A DNA stretch of 62,807 nucleotides, from assembly GCF_001012825.1 (NCBI RefSeq), contig NZ_LCZJ02000034.1:82787-145593 (forward strand), read 5' to 3'. Shown here piece after piece: positions 8,831-17,649 of the stretch. This stretch comes from Paenibacillus etheri (GTDB lineage Bacteria; Bacillota; Bacilli; Paenibacillales; Paenibacillaceae). The translations under genes and the position numbers were made by a program. Every line of letters starts with the position of its first letter. Position 1 is the first letter of the stretch. The notes beneath the pieces are model-generated. The model saw only the letters and a program-made list of their open reading frames with translations, was not told the origin of the DNA and made no database searches.

Positions 8831-10437
8831 ATCGCCTGCCCCTCCTTTAGTAGATTCAGTTCATGAGCATGGGGCACAGCCTCGGTACCGATGCTTATTT
8901 GCTCTATACCGGATACAATCAGCCGGTGGGTTTGACGCGGATCAAGCTCCGGATATTCCGCGAGCTTTTGCAGGCCGCGCGTCTCCTTCCGGGCAAGCGC
9001 GGCGGTGTACATCCATCTGCCAACCGCGAGCATCGCCGCGGCTTCACGCGCTTGCACGATGCCCTGTACGGTGGCGGAAACCCGCCCGTTCAAGAAGGGC
9101 ATCAAAGCATTCAGCCGCTTCAAGGCTGAAGAAATACCCGGTTCGCTGCGGAAATAATTAATCTGCAGCGGTAAGATTTCACGCTGGATCGCCGCGACTA
9201 GCGGCTTCACCTCCAGCGTTTCCGAGGTGTCGGCGCCAGCCGCCAGCCCGTAGCGTCCCGCTGCGGTCAGGTTGCGGCTGTTCGCCTGCCCCCGGCAGGA
9301 CCGCGCATGCTGCGCGGCTCCCTGGCCTGCCCAGCTTCCGCTGCATATAGCCCAGGAAGCGTTATAAGCCCCGCCGCCGGAGATAGCGCCGGTCACTTTC
9401 TCTCGAGATGCGGCATCTCCGGCCGCATAAAGTCCAGGCACGGTCGTCCGGCAGTCTGTGCCGCTCAACCGCAAACCTCCAGTGCCGCGCATCGTTCCCT
9501 CATAGCGCAGGGTGAGCGGGAATTTCTGCTTAAATGCATCAATCCCCGCCCGCTCCAGCGGCATAAAGAATATCGGATGCGCTTTTCGCAGAAAGTCCTG
9601 TTTCTCCGCTGTATCTGCCAGATCCAGCGAAGCATAAACCGGCCCCTTGAGCATCATTTCAGGGATGCTGCCAAAGGTCCGATCCCCTTTATGCAGCGGA
9701 TGACCGTCCGCATCATAAAGTGTGGCCCAAGCCAGCATACGACCACGTGTTACGGTTCCGTCCGCAAAACTCGGCGCATATTGGCGGCTGAATTCCATGC
9801 CCGACAGATCGGCTCCCACTTCGGCGGACATCAGCAGCCCTTCGCCTGTCAGTACGTTGCAACCAAGACCTTTGCTGAGAAAGGCACAGCCTCCGGTTGC
9901 CATCACAACGGCATTAGCCTTCACTTCCCAAGACGCTCCTGTCAGACGGTTGATCCCGCGTGCCCCGCCAACCCCATGTTTATCATTAAGAAGCTCCAAC
10001 GCTGGCGACTGATCGAGGATGGTGACCCCCGCTTTGCGGACAACTCTTCGCATAATCCGCATGTATTCTGGTCCATGCAGATGTGTGCGCATTGAGTTTC
10101 CAGCCTCATCTTTTGGAAAAGGATAGCCCCACTGCTCAACTAGAGCCAGATTCAGCTCTACCTGATCCAGAACTCGGTGAATCCAAGCATTCTCCGACAA
10201 ATATCCACCGGATTTTAGTCTGGATTGAACCGCCTGCTCTCGCAATTCGGCAATCGGAGGAATAACGAGCAGCGTTGTACCGCCTGGAGCAGTGGCGCCG
10301 CTTGTGCCCAAGTAGCCCTTATCTGCCAGAACTACCTGAACACCTTGCGACGCTGCACTCCATGCCGCCCAAGCTCCTGCGGGACCTCCGCCAAGCACGA
10401 GCACATCCACTGTCATTTCCTTCTTAAGCTGCGACAT
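8827..10437 (-). CDS. FAD-dependent oxidoreductase, AprA/fumarate-reductase-like (copy 2)
   Basis: 536 residues from the ATG at 10437, chosen because GGGAGGAAAA stands just before it; an upstream ATG at 10491 overlaps the previous gene and lacks a site. An N-terminal FAD Rossmann motif GGGPAGAWAAWSAAS (about residues 16-30) is followed by LADKGYLGTSGATAPGG. The second nucleotide-contact motif is GLYAAGDAASREKVTG in the C-terminal third. The fold belongs to the succinate dehydrogenase/fumarate reductase flavoprotein superfamily and is nearest in style to AprA. The catalytic reaction is unknown. The 3' half (roughly 8.9-9.7 kb) is visibly richer in G+C than its neighbours. It is coupled to the ferredoxin at 8489. 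Confidence 0.82.
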   Translation of the reverse strand: MSQLKKEMTVDVLVLGGGPAGAWAAWSAASQGVQVVLADKGYLGTSGATAPGGTTLLVIPPIAELREQAVQSRLKSGGYLSENAWIHRVLDQVELNLALVEQWGYPFPKDEAGNSMRTHLHGPEYMRIMRRVVRKAGVTILDQSPALELLNDKHGVGGARGINRLTGASWEVKANAVVMATGGCAFLSKGLGCNVLTGEGLLMSAEVGADLSGMEFSRQYAPSFADGTVTRGRMLAWATLYDADGHPLHKGDRTFGSIPEMMLKGPVYASLDLADTAEKQDFLRKAHPIFFMPLERAGIDAFKQKFPLTLRYEGTMRGTGGLRLSGTDCRTTVPGLYAAGDAASREKVTGAISGGGAYNASWAICSGSWAGQGAAQHARSCRGQANSRNLTAAGRYGLAAGADTSETLEVKPLVAAIQREILPLQINYFRSEPGISSALKRLNALMPFLNGRVSATVQGIVQAREAAAMLAVGRWMYTAALARKETRGLQKLAEYPELDPRQTHRLIVSGIEQISIGTEAVPHAHELNLLKEGQAI

Positions 10438-10475
10438 ATCTTTTCCTCCCAAGTATTTGCGCTTTCCAAGCATCA

Positions 10476-11534
10476 TTATTTCAGCTGCCAATCACCAATA
10501 TTGAAGTCTTTTTTCGCTAATTTTTCTTCGACAAGAAAGTTCTTGGTACCCTCCAGCAGCTTGGTTCCTTCGTCTGTGAATGCGGTATCCTTGATATCGC
10601 TGATTGGATTTACTTGCTTCGCCAACTCAGGTGTTGTATCTCCGATTTCGGCCAGAAATTGATAATATTCATCCTCGTGCTGCTTCAAATCCGCCAAGGC
10701 TTTCTCACGAGCTTCGTTCCACACCTTCGGAAAGTCTGGGAATTTCGCCAGATATTCCTCAGACACGACAGTTGCACTAGTGCCAAGCAGGTTCGGGTGC
10801 TTCGAGGCATCGTCTAAGTGAGTGTAGCCTTGGTCAATTAACTTCAGCGCAGGAACACCCAAGTTAGTCGTAGCATCTACATCTCCACGAGCCAAAGCTG
10901 CGGTAGCATCCGGAATGAGCATATGCACGAGTTTGTAGTCAGTTACATCTTCCTCCTGAAGTAATCCAACGACATAGCGGTGCATGAAGGAGCCTTTTTG
11001 AATGGCTATAGTCTTCCCTTGCAGATCTTTCACCGTCTTAGATCCATCCTTCTTACCGATTAAATAACCGATAGTGTTGGCTGAAGATTGTGAAATCAGA
11101 CGTGTCTTGGCGCCAGAAGCATAAGCAATAATAGCAGGGGTATCCCCAAGGCTGCCGATATCCAGCCGACCACTAATTAAGGATTCTGTCTGATCTGGTC
11201 CGTTTGGAAAACCCGTAAGCTTCACTTCAGTAATGCCATGTTTCTTCAGCTCTTCTTGAATAATCCCCTTATAAAAGCCCCAGCCCTCCGCGCCACCTGG
11301 CATATTCAGCTTATTGGAGCCGATAAAGCCGAAGTTCAGTACCGCAGGAACGTTACTTGTTGCCTCGCCCCCAGATTTCTCTGTATTAGAGCCACCGGAT
11401 GCAGATGCCCCATTGCCCCCAGCGTTATTTCCGCAAGCCTGAAGCACCAGCATGACCATCATAATCGTAGTTAAAAGCGCAAAGCGTATCCTTTTAGATC
11501 GTGTCCCTTGACTCTCTCTGTACGCTTGTTCCAT
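10476..11534 (-). CDS. ABC transporter substrate-binding lipoprotein (SsuA/NrtA/TauA-like)
   Basis: 352 residues. A basic start and hydrophobic helix end in the lipobox LQAC with the modified cysteine at 34, so the receptor is tethered outside the membrane. A Gly/Ser/Asn linker follows, then an NMT1/periplasmic-binding type II fold (about residues 65-350) with FGFIGSNKLNMPGG, SGRLDIGSLGDTPAI and DLQGKTIAIQKGS. This group carries sulfonates, taurine, nitrate or thiamine precursors; the sulfonate type is the closest in motif style, but the ligand is not provable. Start backed by GGGGGAG. It is the only receptor in the operon and lies between the two flavoprotein pairs. Confidence 0.88.
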   Translation of the reverse strand: MEQAYRESQGTRSKRIRFALLTTIMMVMLVLQACGNNAGGNGASASGGSNTEKSGGEATSNVPAVLNFGFIGSNKLNMPGGAEGWGFYKGIIQEELKKHGITEVKLTGFPNGPDQTESLISGRLDIGSLGDTPAIIAYASGAKTRLISQSSANTIGYLIGKKDGSKTVKDLQGKTIAIQKGSFMHRYVVGLLQEEDVTDYKLVHMLIPDATAALARGDVDATTNLGVPALKLIDQGYTHLDDASKHPNLLGTSATVVSEEYLAKFPDFPKVWNEAREKALADLKQHEDEYYQFLAEIGDTTPELAKQVNPISDIKDTAFTDEGTKLLEGTKNFLVEEKLAKKDFNIGDWQLK

Positions 11535-11582
11535 TTGTTTCTCCCCCTCGGTTTATGTTATTTATCTAAATTTGCATCAAGA

Positions 11583-11915
11583 TCAGAACCCTGCCCTCGA
11601 CGCCAATTTGTACATAAAGTCATGACTTGCTACCGGCTGTCTGCCTTTGCCCCAGCCTACCTTTTCACGATAACCACCAAGTAGCCCCTGCGCTTTAAGC
11701 CCTGCCTCTGTCACCCCGATCACTTTCTCTGAATCTGGTGCAACGTAGAGAGCATCCACAGGACAATACAGCTCAGACATAAAACATGTCTGGCAATCGC
11801 TCTGCCGGGCAATAACAGGAATGCCATCCTCTACCCGTTCGAAGACATTAGTCGGGCAGACGGATACACATTGGTTGCACTCTACACATCTGGCAGCGCT
11901 GATCACCTCAATCAC
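11583..11915 (-). CDS. Two-cluster ferredoxin, AprB-like (copy 1), one ligand Cys replaced by Ser
   Basis: 110 residues using GTG at 11915, which follows AAGGAGGG and overlaps the flavoprotein stop as GTGA; a longer ATG start at 11957 lacks a site. Motif 1 is complete (C10, C13, C16, C20-P). Motif 2 reads C41-x2-C44-x2-S47-x3-C51-P: the third cysteine is serine (codon TCT), unlike copy 2. That cluster may therefore be [3Fe-4S], serine-ligated or lost, altering its potential (inference). It is otherwise parallel to copy 2 (CPTNVFE, CPVDALYVAP, GVTEAGL). The partner flavoprotein is encoded directly upstream. Confidence 0.85.
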   Translation of the reverse strand: MIEVISAARCVECNQCVSVCPTNVFERVEDGIPVIARQSDCQTCFMSELYCPVDALYVAPDSEKVIGVTEAGLKAQGLLGGYREKVGWGKGRQPVASHDFMYKLASRAGF

Positions 11916-13519
11916 GATAGAACACCCTCCTTGGCCACGGCTTCTGTCTTTACCCATACCTGATCCAATCCACCGCTAATCAAGCGATGATGCTGACCCT
12001 GATCCGTTCCTTTAAAGTCCTCACGCTTATGCATGCCCCTCGTCTCCGTACGGGCAAGCGCAGAATTGTACATCCAGCGGGCGGTTGCAGTCATGGCTTC
12101 TGCTTCACGCGCTTTAACCCCTTCAGGTGTACGCTGAATCTCACGGCTGCGCTGTTCTTTCCACAGTTCATCCAGACGACCTAATGAAGAGGTCAGCCCT
12201 TTGTCCGTACGAAATAAATTAATGTCATACGGCTTCACTTCAGCCTGCACAGCAGATACAACCTCTGTCGTTTGAGCTGCCACTCCAGGCTTCACTTCTT
12301 GGTGAACCAGTGGGGAAGACGATAAGCCAACTGGATTACGGTGTATTGCATGTGCCCCAAGGCTCTGCGCATAGACAGCAGCCCCTTCTCCTGCAAAAGA
12401 GCCGGATGACATAGCCCAAGCCGCATTATGGCTGCCACCACCAGTAAATCCCCCGCAAATCAGCTCACGGGTAGCTGCATCTCCTGCCGCATAAAGTCCA
12501 GGAACACCTGTGCCACAGCTTTCGTCTATGATATGAATACCACCCGTCCCACGGACCGTTCCTTCAAGACGAAGCGTAACCGGAAAAGCATCCTTGAAAG
12601 GATCGATCCCTTGTCGATCAAAGGGGAGGAAAAAGTTCGTCTGCGCCACCCGCAGCAGCGGTCTTAAATCCTCGGGCGCTCCATCCAGCTTGGCGTACAC
12701 CTGATTGCCTGCTAGTAGATTCCGAGCGATGACTGAACGCCCTTTCTTGGAACCTGCACCTTCCACAATACTCCCATCCTCATAATAAAAGCTGGCATAA
12801 CTGTAGTACGCCGTCTTAGTCACCGATGAGAACGTAGGGCAAATCGCGTAGGCATTAGAGAACTCCATACCTGACAGATTCGCACCAGCCTCAGCAGCGA
12901 ATAAATAGCCATCACCAGTAAGCACGTTGCAGCCAAGCGCCTTACTTAGGAAAGCACACCCACCAGTAGCAATCACAACAGCTCCTGCTTGAACCGTCCA
13001 GGTTTCCCCACTCTGTGTATGGACTCCAGCCGCTCCGGCTACGCCATGCTCATCCGCAAGGAGCTCCATGGCTGGGCTATGATCTAAAATTTTAACGCCC
13101 GCCTTTTTCACCAGCTTACGCATTAATTTCATATATTCCGGTCCCTGAAGACTCTTACGAAACTGATTACCCTGCTCATCTACAGGGAATGGATATCCTG
13201 AAACGCCAAGTTTGTTCATATTGGCATAGGTACGGTCTAGCACTCGGTCCATCCAGCGGGATTCAGCCAGCTGACCGCCCAATATATAACGGCTTGCCTT
13301 AGCTTCCTCCCGGAGCTTTTCATCCGGCTTGACATACCAGACCCCTGTTCCCGACGGCGCAGTTGCACCACTCGAACCGCAATAGCCTTTATCTGCGAGG
13401 ATTACTTTGGCTCCCTTTGCTGAGGCTGTAAGGGCTGCCCATGTTCCTGCCGGTCCTCCACCTATAACGAGCACATCCGCCACCAAATTCAACGATCCTT
13501 TTTGTACCGATCCACTCAT
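11912..13519 (-). CDS. FAD-dependent oxidoreductase, AprA/fumarate-reductase-like (copy 1)
   Basis: 535 residues. The FAD motif VLVIGGGPAGTWAALTAS covers about residues 16-33, then LADKGYCGSSGATAPSG; the C-terminal motif VPGLYAAGDAATRELICGGFTGGG follows. It is clearly a paralogue of the flavoprotein at 8827, with matching blocks GGCAFLSKALGCNVLTGDG and MEFSNAYA, but has an extra insert around residues 235-265. The start has AGGAGG. It is translationally coupled to its ferredoxin (GTGA overlap). Known AprA reduces or oxidises the adenosine-phosphosulfate/sulfite pair; a role on an imported organosulfur compound is inferred only from the importer genes around it. Confidence 0.84.
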   Translation of the reverse strand: MSGSVQKGSLNLVADVLVIGGGPAGTWAALTASAKGAKVILADKGYCGSSGATAPSGTGVWYVKPDEKLREEAKASRYILGGQLAESRWMDRVLDRTYANMNKLGVSGYPFPVDEQGNQFRKSLQGPEYMKLMRKLVKKAGVKILDHSPAMELLADEHGVAGAAGVHTQSGETWTVQAGAVVIATGGCAFLSKALGCNVLTGDGYLFAAEAGANLSGMEFSNAYAICPTFSSVTKTAYYSYASFYYEDGSIVEGAGSKKGRSVIARNLLAGNQVYAKLDGAPEDLRPLLRVAQTNFFLPFDRQGIDPFKDAFPVTLRLEGTVRGTGGIHIIDESCGTGVPGLYAAGDAATRELICGGFTGGGSHNAAWAMSSGSFAGEGAAVYAQSLGAHAIHRNPVGLSSSPLVHQEVKPGVAAQTTEVVSAVQAEVKPYDINLFRTDKGLTSSLGRLDELWKEQRSREIQRTPEGVKAREAEAMTATARWMYNSALARTETRGMHKREDFKGTDQGQHHRLISGGLDQVWVKTEAVAKEGVLS

Positions 13520-13543
13520 ATGTTCAAGACCTCCTCAGTTTGT

Positions 13544-14431
13544 TTACCCTTCGTAACTGTCGCGCCAGAACAGGAACCTTCGTTCAATGATCCGGAATAA
13601 GGAATCTATCAGCTTACCAACAATAGCGAAAATAATAATCCCTACGAATACAATCTCTGTATTAGAGTTCTGCTTCGCCTCATTGATCAGGAATCCGATT
13701 CCGGACTGTGATCCAATGAGTTCAGCTACAACAAGACCAATCCATGCGACAGCCAATGACAGCCGTAAACCTAACAAAATCCCGGGTAATGCTGCCGGTA
13801 ATATTAGCCTCCGCAGCTTCTGGTAAGGGCTAAAGCCTAACACCCGGGACACCTCAAACAGCTTATTGTCCACATTGCGGATGCCCATAAACGTATTAAT
13901 ATAGAGTGGAAAAAATGAACCTGTCAAAATGATCACTACTTTGGACATCTCCCCAAAACCGAACCACAAAATAATCAGTGGAGCTATAGCTAGATGTGGG
14001 ACAAGCCGCAACACTTGTACGCTAGGATCGAGCACATATTCCACACTGCGAAACAAACCAGTCAGTACTCCGAATAGAAGGCCTAGAACACCTCCGATAA
14101 GAAACCCAATTCCCGCTCTCCCCATACTGACACCTAGATGATGTGTTAATTCACCAGTAATCAATAGGTCTGTAAAAGCTCTGGCGATCGACAATGGAGT
14201 CGGCAGAAACTGCGCAGAGATCAGTCCGGTACTTCCTGCCAGCTGCCAAAGGAAGATCGTCACCACTGGAATGATAGCGCCCGTTCCCCAATCCGACAGC
14301 AGGGATTTCCATGCTATAGCTGCTGCGGATTTCTTCGATTTCTTTATCGGTAACGGAGCAGCATCACTGCTATCTAGCGAATCTCTTACCCTTGTAGTGT
14401 TTTTAAAAATAGCTTCTACTCCATCGCTCAT
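13544..14431 (-). CDS. ABC transporter permease (SsuC-like) 2
   Basis: 295 residues from the ATG at 14431, preceded by AAAGGGGGAT; the longer frame from 14491 would overlap the first permease. A polar N-terminal extension of about 45 residues precedes six or so membrane helices, and the BPD_transp_1 coupling loop around residue 200-225 reads EVSRVLGFSPYQKLRRLILPAALPGILLGLRL. It is a close relative of the permease at 14467, so the pair probably forms a heterodimeric channel. It lies between that permease and flavoprotein copy 1 on the same strand. Confidence 0.9.
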   Translation of the reverse strand: MSDGVEAIFKNTTRVRDSLDSSDAAPLPIKKSKKSAAAIAWKSLLSDWGTGAIIPVVTIFLWQLAGSTGLISAQFLPTPLSIARAFTDLLITGELTHHLGVSMGRAGIGFLIGGVLGLLFGVLTGLFRSVEYVLDPSVQVLRLVPHLAIAPLIILWFGFGEMSKVVIILTGSFFPLYINTFMGIRNVDNKLFEVSRVLGFSPYQKLRRLILPAALPGILLGLRLSLAVAWIGLVVAELIGSQSGIGFLINEAKQNSNTEIVFVGIIIFAIVGKLIDSLFRIIERRFLFWRDSYEG

Positions 14432-14466
14432 GGTCCATCCCCCTTTCGTTTCATGCGCGTATCCGT

Positions 14467-15270
14467 TTATCCACGATAGTTGTCCTGCCATCTCAGCAAC
14501 CGCCGTTCAATGTAACGAACAATAGAATCACTCACCAATCCTGCAATGGCAAAAATAATAATTCCTACGAAGACCACAGGTGTATCCGCAAATTGACGCG
14601 CGTCCGACATCATATACCCAATGCCTGAAGTGGAAGCAATCAGCTCAGCCACTACCAGACCTAACCAAGAAAGCCCTAAGGAAAGGCGCACTCCGAGAAT
14701 AATGTTCGGCAGCGCCGCTGGAAGTACTAACCTTACAACCTGCTTAATAGGGCTGAATCCAAGCACTCGAGAAACTTCAAACAGCTTATTATCCACGCCG
14801 CGAATGCCCATGAACGTATTAATATAAAGAGGGAAAAATGCTCCCTTAGCAATCAATAACACCTTCGACTCCTCACCGATCCCGAACCATAAGATGAACA
14901 ACGGCACTACCGCCAAACTCGGTATCATGCGAATCATTTGCAGAGATGGATCTAGCAGCTTCTCAGATCTGCGGAACAGTCCAACGAGAATGCCTAACAG
15001 AAGACCAAGTCCGCCACCGAGCAGGAATCCGGAAAGGGCTCTGACCAAGCTGATCCTAAAGTTCGGCCATAAATCCCCTGAAGCGGCCAAGGTTACAAAT
15101 GATTCCGCAATCGTATACGGTGTCGGGAACAGCATCTCTGAGATTTCTCCATAGTGTCCAAGGGTCTGCCACAGAATCAGCACAGTTCCCGGCAGCAGAA
15201 GGCCCAGTCCTAATGTTGTTACCTTTCCGGGGCGTCCGGAAGTTCTTACGGCCATAGCCTGATTTGTCAT
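14467..15270 (-). CDS. ABC transporter permease (SsuC-like) 1
   Basis: 267 residues, inner-membrane subunit of the sulfonate/nitrate/taurine importer class. About six helices; the coupling-loop signature is EVSRVLGFSPIKQVVRLVLPAALPNIILG near residues 165-195. Start supported by GGTGGGGG. A terminator-like hairpin (15314-15354) separates it from the ATPase gene, so its transcription may depend on read-through. Confidence 0.9.
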   Translation of the reverse strand: MTNQAMAVRTSGRPGKVTTLGLGLLLPGTVLILWQTLGHYGEISEMLFPTPYTIAESFVTLAASGDLWPNFRISLVRALSGFLLGGGLGLLLGILVGLFRRSEKLLDPSLQMIRMIPSLAVVPLFILWFGIGEESKVLLIAKGAFFPLYINTFMGIRGVDNKLFEVSRVLGFSPIKQVVRLVLPAALPNIILGVRLSLGLSWLGLVVAELIASTSGIGYMMSDARQFADTPVVFVGIIIFAIAGLVSDSIVRYIERRLLRWQDNYRG

Positions 15271-15313
15271 GCTCTGCCCCCACCTTTTTTAGCTTTTCAA
15301 TCTCTTTAAATAA

Positions 15314-15354
15314 CAAAAAGAGACCCTCGAATATTGAACAATTCCGGAGGTCTC
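15314..15354 (-). terminator. Terminator-like hairpin inside the operon
   Basis: GAGACC...GGTCTC outer stem with further imperfect pairing, followed on the minus strand by TTTTT. It lies between the ATPase gene and the first permease gene. It could reduce downstream expression or act as a processing stop that stabilises the ATPase message. Confidence 0.6.
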
Positions 15355-15374
15355 CATTGATATGGTCGACATAT

Positions 15375-16151
15375 TTATATTCCTGCCCCATCTATAAGTT
15401 CAAGCTCATCTACTTTTTCAAAATAATTCAATACCTTCAGGCGTAGCTCTTGAAAGGAAGACGTTGTTTTTTTTCGTGGATAAGGTAAATCAACCGGCAC
15501 AATCTTACGTATTTTCCCGGGGCGCGGTTCTAGAATCACTACCCGATTGCCTAGGAATACAGCCTCATCAATATCATGCGTTACAAAAATCATGGTTGTT
15601 TTGTTAGCACGCCAAATGTCCAGCAGTACCGTCTGCATATGTGCTCTAGTGAAAGCATCCAGTGCACCAAACGGTTCATCCAGCAGCAGGATTTTGGGAT
15701 TTCGTAGTAGTGCACGGGCTATCGCCACCCGTTGGGCCATCCCACCCGATAGCTCCCGGGGATAGGATTTCTCAAATCCATTTAACTTGACGAGATTAAT
15801 CAACTCATCGACCTTACGTCTAATTTCCTTGTTGCCTAGCGGCAAATCGGAAGCGATATTCTTCTCTACGGTGAGCCAAGGAAAGAGACGATGCTCTTGA
15901 AAAATAAACCCCTTATCGATTCCGGGACCCCCGATCTCCGTCCCTCCTAAGGTAACGCTCCCCGTATAGCCATTGTCCAAACCGGCCACGATGCGCAGCA
16001 GCGTGCTTTTACCACAACCACTGGGACCGATCACTGTAATGAATTCCCCCTCTTGCACATGGAGATCAACATTATACAGTGCCTGAACATGCCCTCCGGT
16101 AGACTCAAAACGTTTATTTAGATTTGAAATAGATAGCAATGCTTCTTCCAC
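15375..16151 (-). CDS. ABC transporter ATP-binding protein (SsuB-like)
   Basis: 258 residues, cytosolic ATPase of the importer. Walker [10 protein letters not shown] (42-50), Q-loop [11 protein letters not shown], signature [15 protein letters not shown], Walker [17 protein letters not shown] and switch His in FVTHDIDEA are all intact. The C-terminal PRPGKI is typical of the nitrate/sulfonate/taurine group. The start is GTG with AAGGAGGGG six bases upstream. It is the first gene of the operon that continues with two permeases, two flavoprotein-ferredoxin pairs and a receptor. Confidence 0.92.
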   Translation of the reverse strand: MEEALLSISNLNKRFESTGGHVQALYNVDLHVQEGEFITVIGPSGCGKSTLLRIVAGLDNGYTGSVTLGGTEIGGPGIDKGFIFQEHRLFPWLTVEKNIASDLPLGNKEIRRKVDELINLVKLNGFEKSYPRELSGGMAQRVAIARALLRNPKILLLDEPFGALDAFTRAHMQTVLLDIWRANKTTMIFVTHDIDEAVFLGNRVVILEPRPGKIRKIVPVDLPYPRKKTTSSFQELRLKVLNYFEKVDELELIDGAGI

Positions 16152-16210
16152 CGTGACCCCTCCTTCTAGTTTGAGTCAAGTATAAACACCTTCGGCGTCC
16201 TTATATTCAC

Positions 16211-16255
16211 AAAAAAAAACAGAAGTACTGCGCTTTTACATTCGCAATACCTCTG
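16211..16255 (-). terminator. Strong terminator hairpin ahead of the ABC operon
   Basis: A 13-bp stem (16243-16255 with 16220-16232, two G-U pairs) is followed on the minus strand by nine T. It is 110 bases past the upstream transporter stop but also downstream of the candidate promoter at 16309-16337, so it either ends the transporter message or attenuates the ABC operon. Confidence 0.8.
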
Positions 16256-16291
16256 TAGGAACAGTCGGTAAATTTATTCAAAGTAAATCAA

Positions 16292-16337
16292 TTGGAATTA
16301 TAATATTTAAAATATCATCCATTTGAAAAGCTGTCAA
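16292..16337 (-). promoter_or_regulatory. Candidate operon promoter with CymR-like box
   Basis: Minus strand TTGACA, 17-base spacer, TATTTT (16337-16309). Just past the expected start site, the plus-strand sequence TTGGAATTAT (16292-16301) resembles the conserved half of CymR sites, the Rrf2 repressor of cysteine and sulfur genes in Bacillus. Match judged from memory; a distance matrix scan was not possible. Confidence 0.4.
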
Positions 16338-16365
16338 CAATAAAACTTATTTCAGACACACTTGT

Positions 16366-17649
16366 TCACATCAGATATCTTAAATATAAATATATGCTTG
16401 AGATCACAATGGACAGTAGCATTAAAGGGAAGCCCACCTTCAAGTACTTCATGAACGAAATCGGGTAGCCCTCTTTTCCAGCTAGACCAGCAACGATCAG
16501 ATTGGCACTTGCACCTATCAATGTCCCGTTGCCACCCAAGCAAGCACCCAAGGCCAAACTCCACCAGAGGGGCTCCAAATTAGTGATCCCCATCTGCCCC
16601 ATCTCCTGAATCAAAGGAATCATCGTTGCTACAAAAGGGATATTATCAAGAAACGCAGAAGCAATTGCACTGACCCATAAGATCATCATCGAGCTCATAA
16701 GCACATCCCCACCAGTTAAATCAATCGCTTTGGCAGCCAGCTCCGCGATGACACCTGTCTCGACGAGTCCTGATACCAAAACAAACAGTCCGATAAAAAA
16801 GAAGATCGTAATCCATTCCACGCTGTGAAAAGCTTTTTCCAGCATGTGTTCTCCTCCGGTTAATAAGAGCAGTAAAAAAGCCCCTGCTAAGGCAACCGTC
16901 GCTGACTCCAAATGTAACGCCTGATGTAAAAAGAAGCCCGTAATCGTAATTCCAAGTACAATCAAACATTTTCGCAGCAGCTTATGATCTGTAATCATTG
17001 CCTTCTCATCCATGTCCATGATGCTCTGCTGCAATTCCGGTGTAGATTTAATTTGCTTACTAAACATCAGTAGTAAAAGCGGGATATACGCTAACATAAT
17101 GATGATAATCACGGGTGCCAGATTGTTGATAAAAGACATAAACGTTAGCTCTTTCACAGCACTGCCAATCATAATATTAGGCGGATCTCCGATCAATGTT
17201 GCCGTTCCGCCGACGTTTGATGCAATAATTTGTGACATCAAAAAAGGCAGCGGATTTATGCGCAGTTGCCTTGTAATACTGAAGGTAACGGGTACCATTA
17301 GCAGCACTGTTGTAACATTGTCCAAGAAAGCTGAAGCGAGTGCAGTAATAACAAACAAGGCAATCAGTATCCGTCTAGGCTTTCCTTTCGCTAACTTAGC
17401 TGATTTCACAGCCGCATATTTAAAGAGTCCTGTCTCAGCAGTAATCCCTACAATCATCATCATCCCTACAAGTAGTCCAAGAGTATTAAAATCAATATGA
17501 TGCAGTGCCGTCTCCTGATCTACAATGCCCATCGCCACCATAACAATAGCGCCTAACATCGCTAAGATTGTACGGTGAATTTTCTCAGAAATAATCAGTC
17601 CATAAATCAGTAGAAAAATACCTATCGCCCAAATCGCTTGCTGTTCCAT
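16366..17649 (-). CDS. ArsB/NhaD-family ion transporter
   Basis: 427 residues, nearly all hydrophobic helices. Two internally related halves each carry the SLC13-like hairpin: SAFLDNVTTVLLMVPV near residue 110 with ASNVGGTATLIGDPPNIMIG near 145, and SAFLDNIPFVATMIPL near 340 with CLGGNGTLIGASANLIVAG near 380. This layout is found in NhaD sodium/proton antiporters and P-protein-like carriers. It differs from the arsB gene at 30872 and is not next to arsenic genes, so a role in Na+ or organic anion transport is more likely. A single gene. Confidence 0.8.
   Translation of the reverse strand: MEQQAIWAIGIFLLIYGLIISEKIHRTILAMLGAIVMVAMGIVDQETALHHIDFNTLGLLVGMMMIVGITAETGLFKYAAVKSAKLAKGKPRRILIALFVITALASAFLDNVTTVLLMVPVTFSITRQLRINPLPFLMSQIIASNVGGTATLIGDPPNIMIGSAVKELTFMSFINNLAPVIIIIMLAYIPLLLLMFSKQIKSTPELQQSIMDMDEKAMITDHKLLRKCLIVLGITITGFFLHQALHLESATVALAGAFLLLLLTGGEHMLEKAFHSVEWITIFFFIGLFVLVSGLVETGVIAELAAKAIDLTGGDVLMSSMMILWVSAIASAFLDNIPFVATMIPLIQEMGQMGITNLEPLWWSLALGACLGGNGTLIGASANLIVAGLAGKEGYPISFMKYLKVGFPLMLLSIVISSIYLYLRYLM

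Noticed and set aside
9307-10095. 262-codon plus-strand frame
   Set aside because: It is antisense to flavoprotein copy 2; the G+C-rich coding strand leaves long chance frames opposite. No start signal.
12428-12667. 79-codon plus-strand frame in flavoprotein copy 1
   Set aside because: Antisense shadow without a start signal.
16366-17649. Calling this transporter a second arsenite pump
   Set aside because: It has ArsB/NhaD-type hairpins but no arsenic genes around it, and the real arsB is at 30872.
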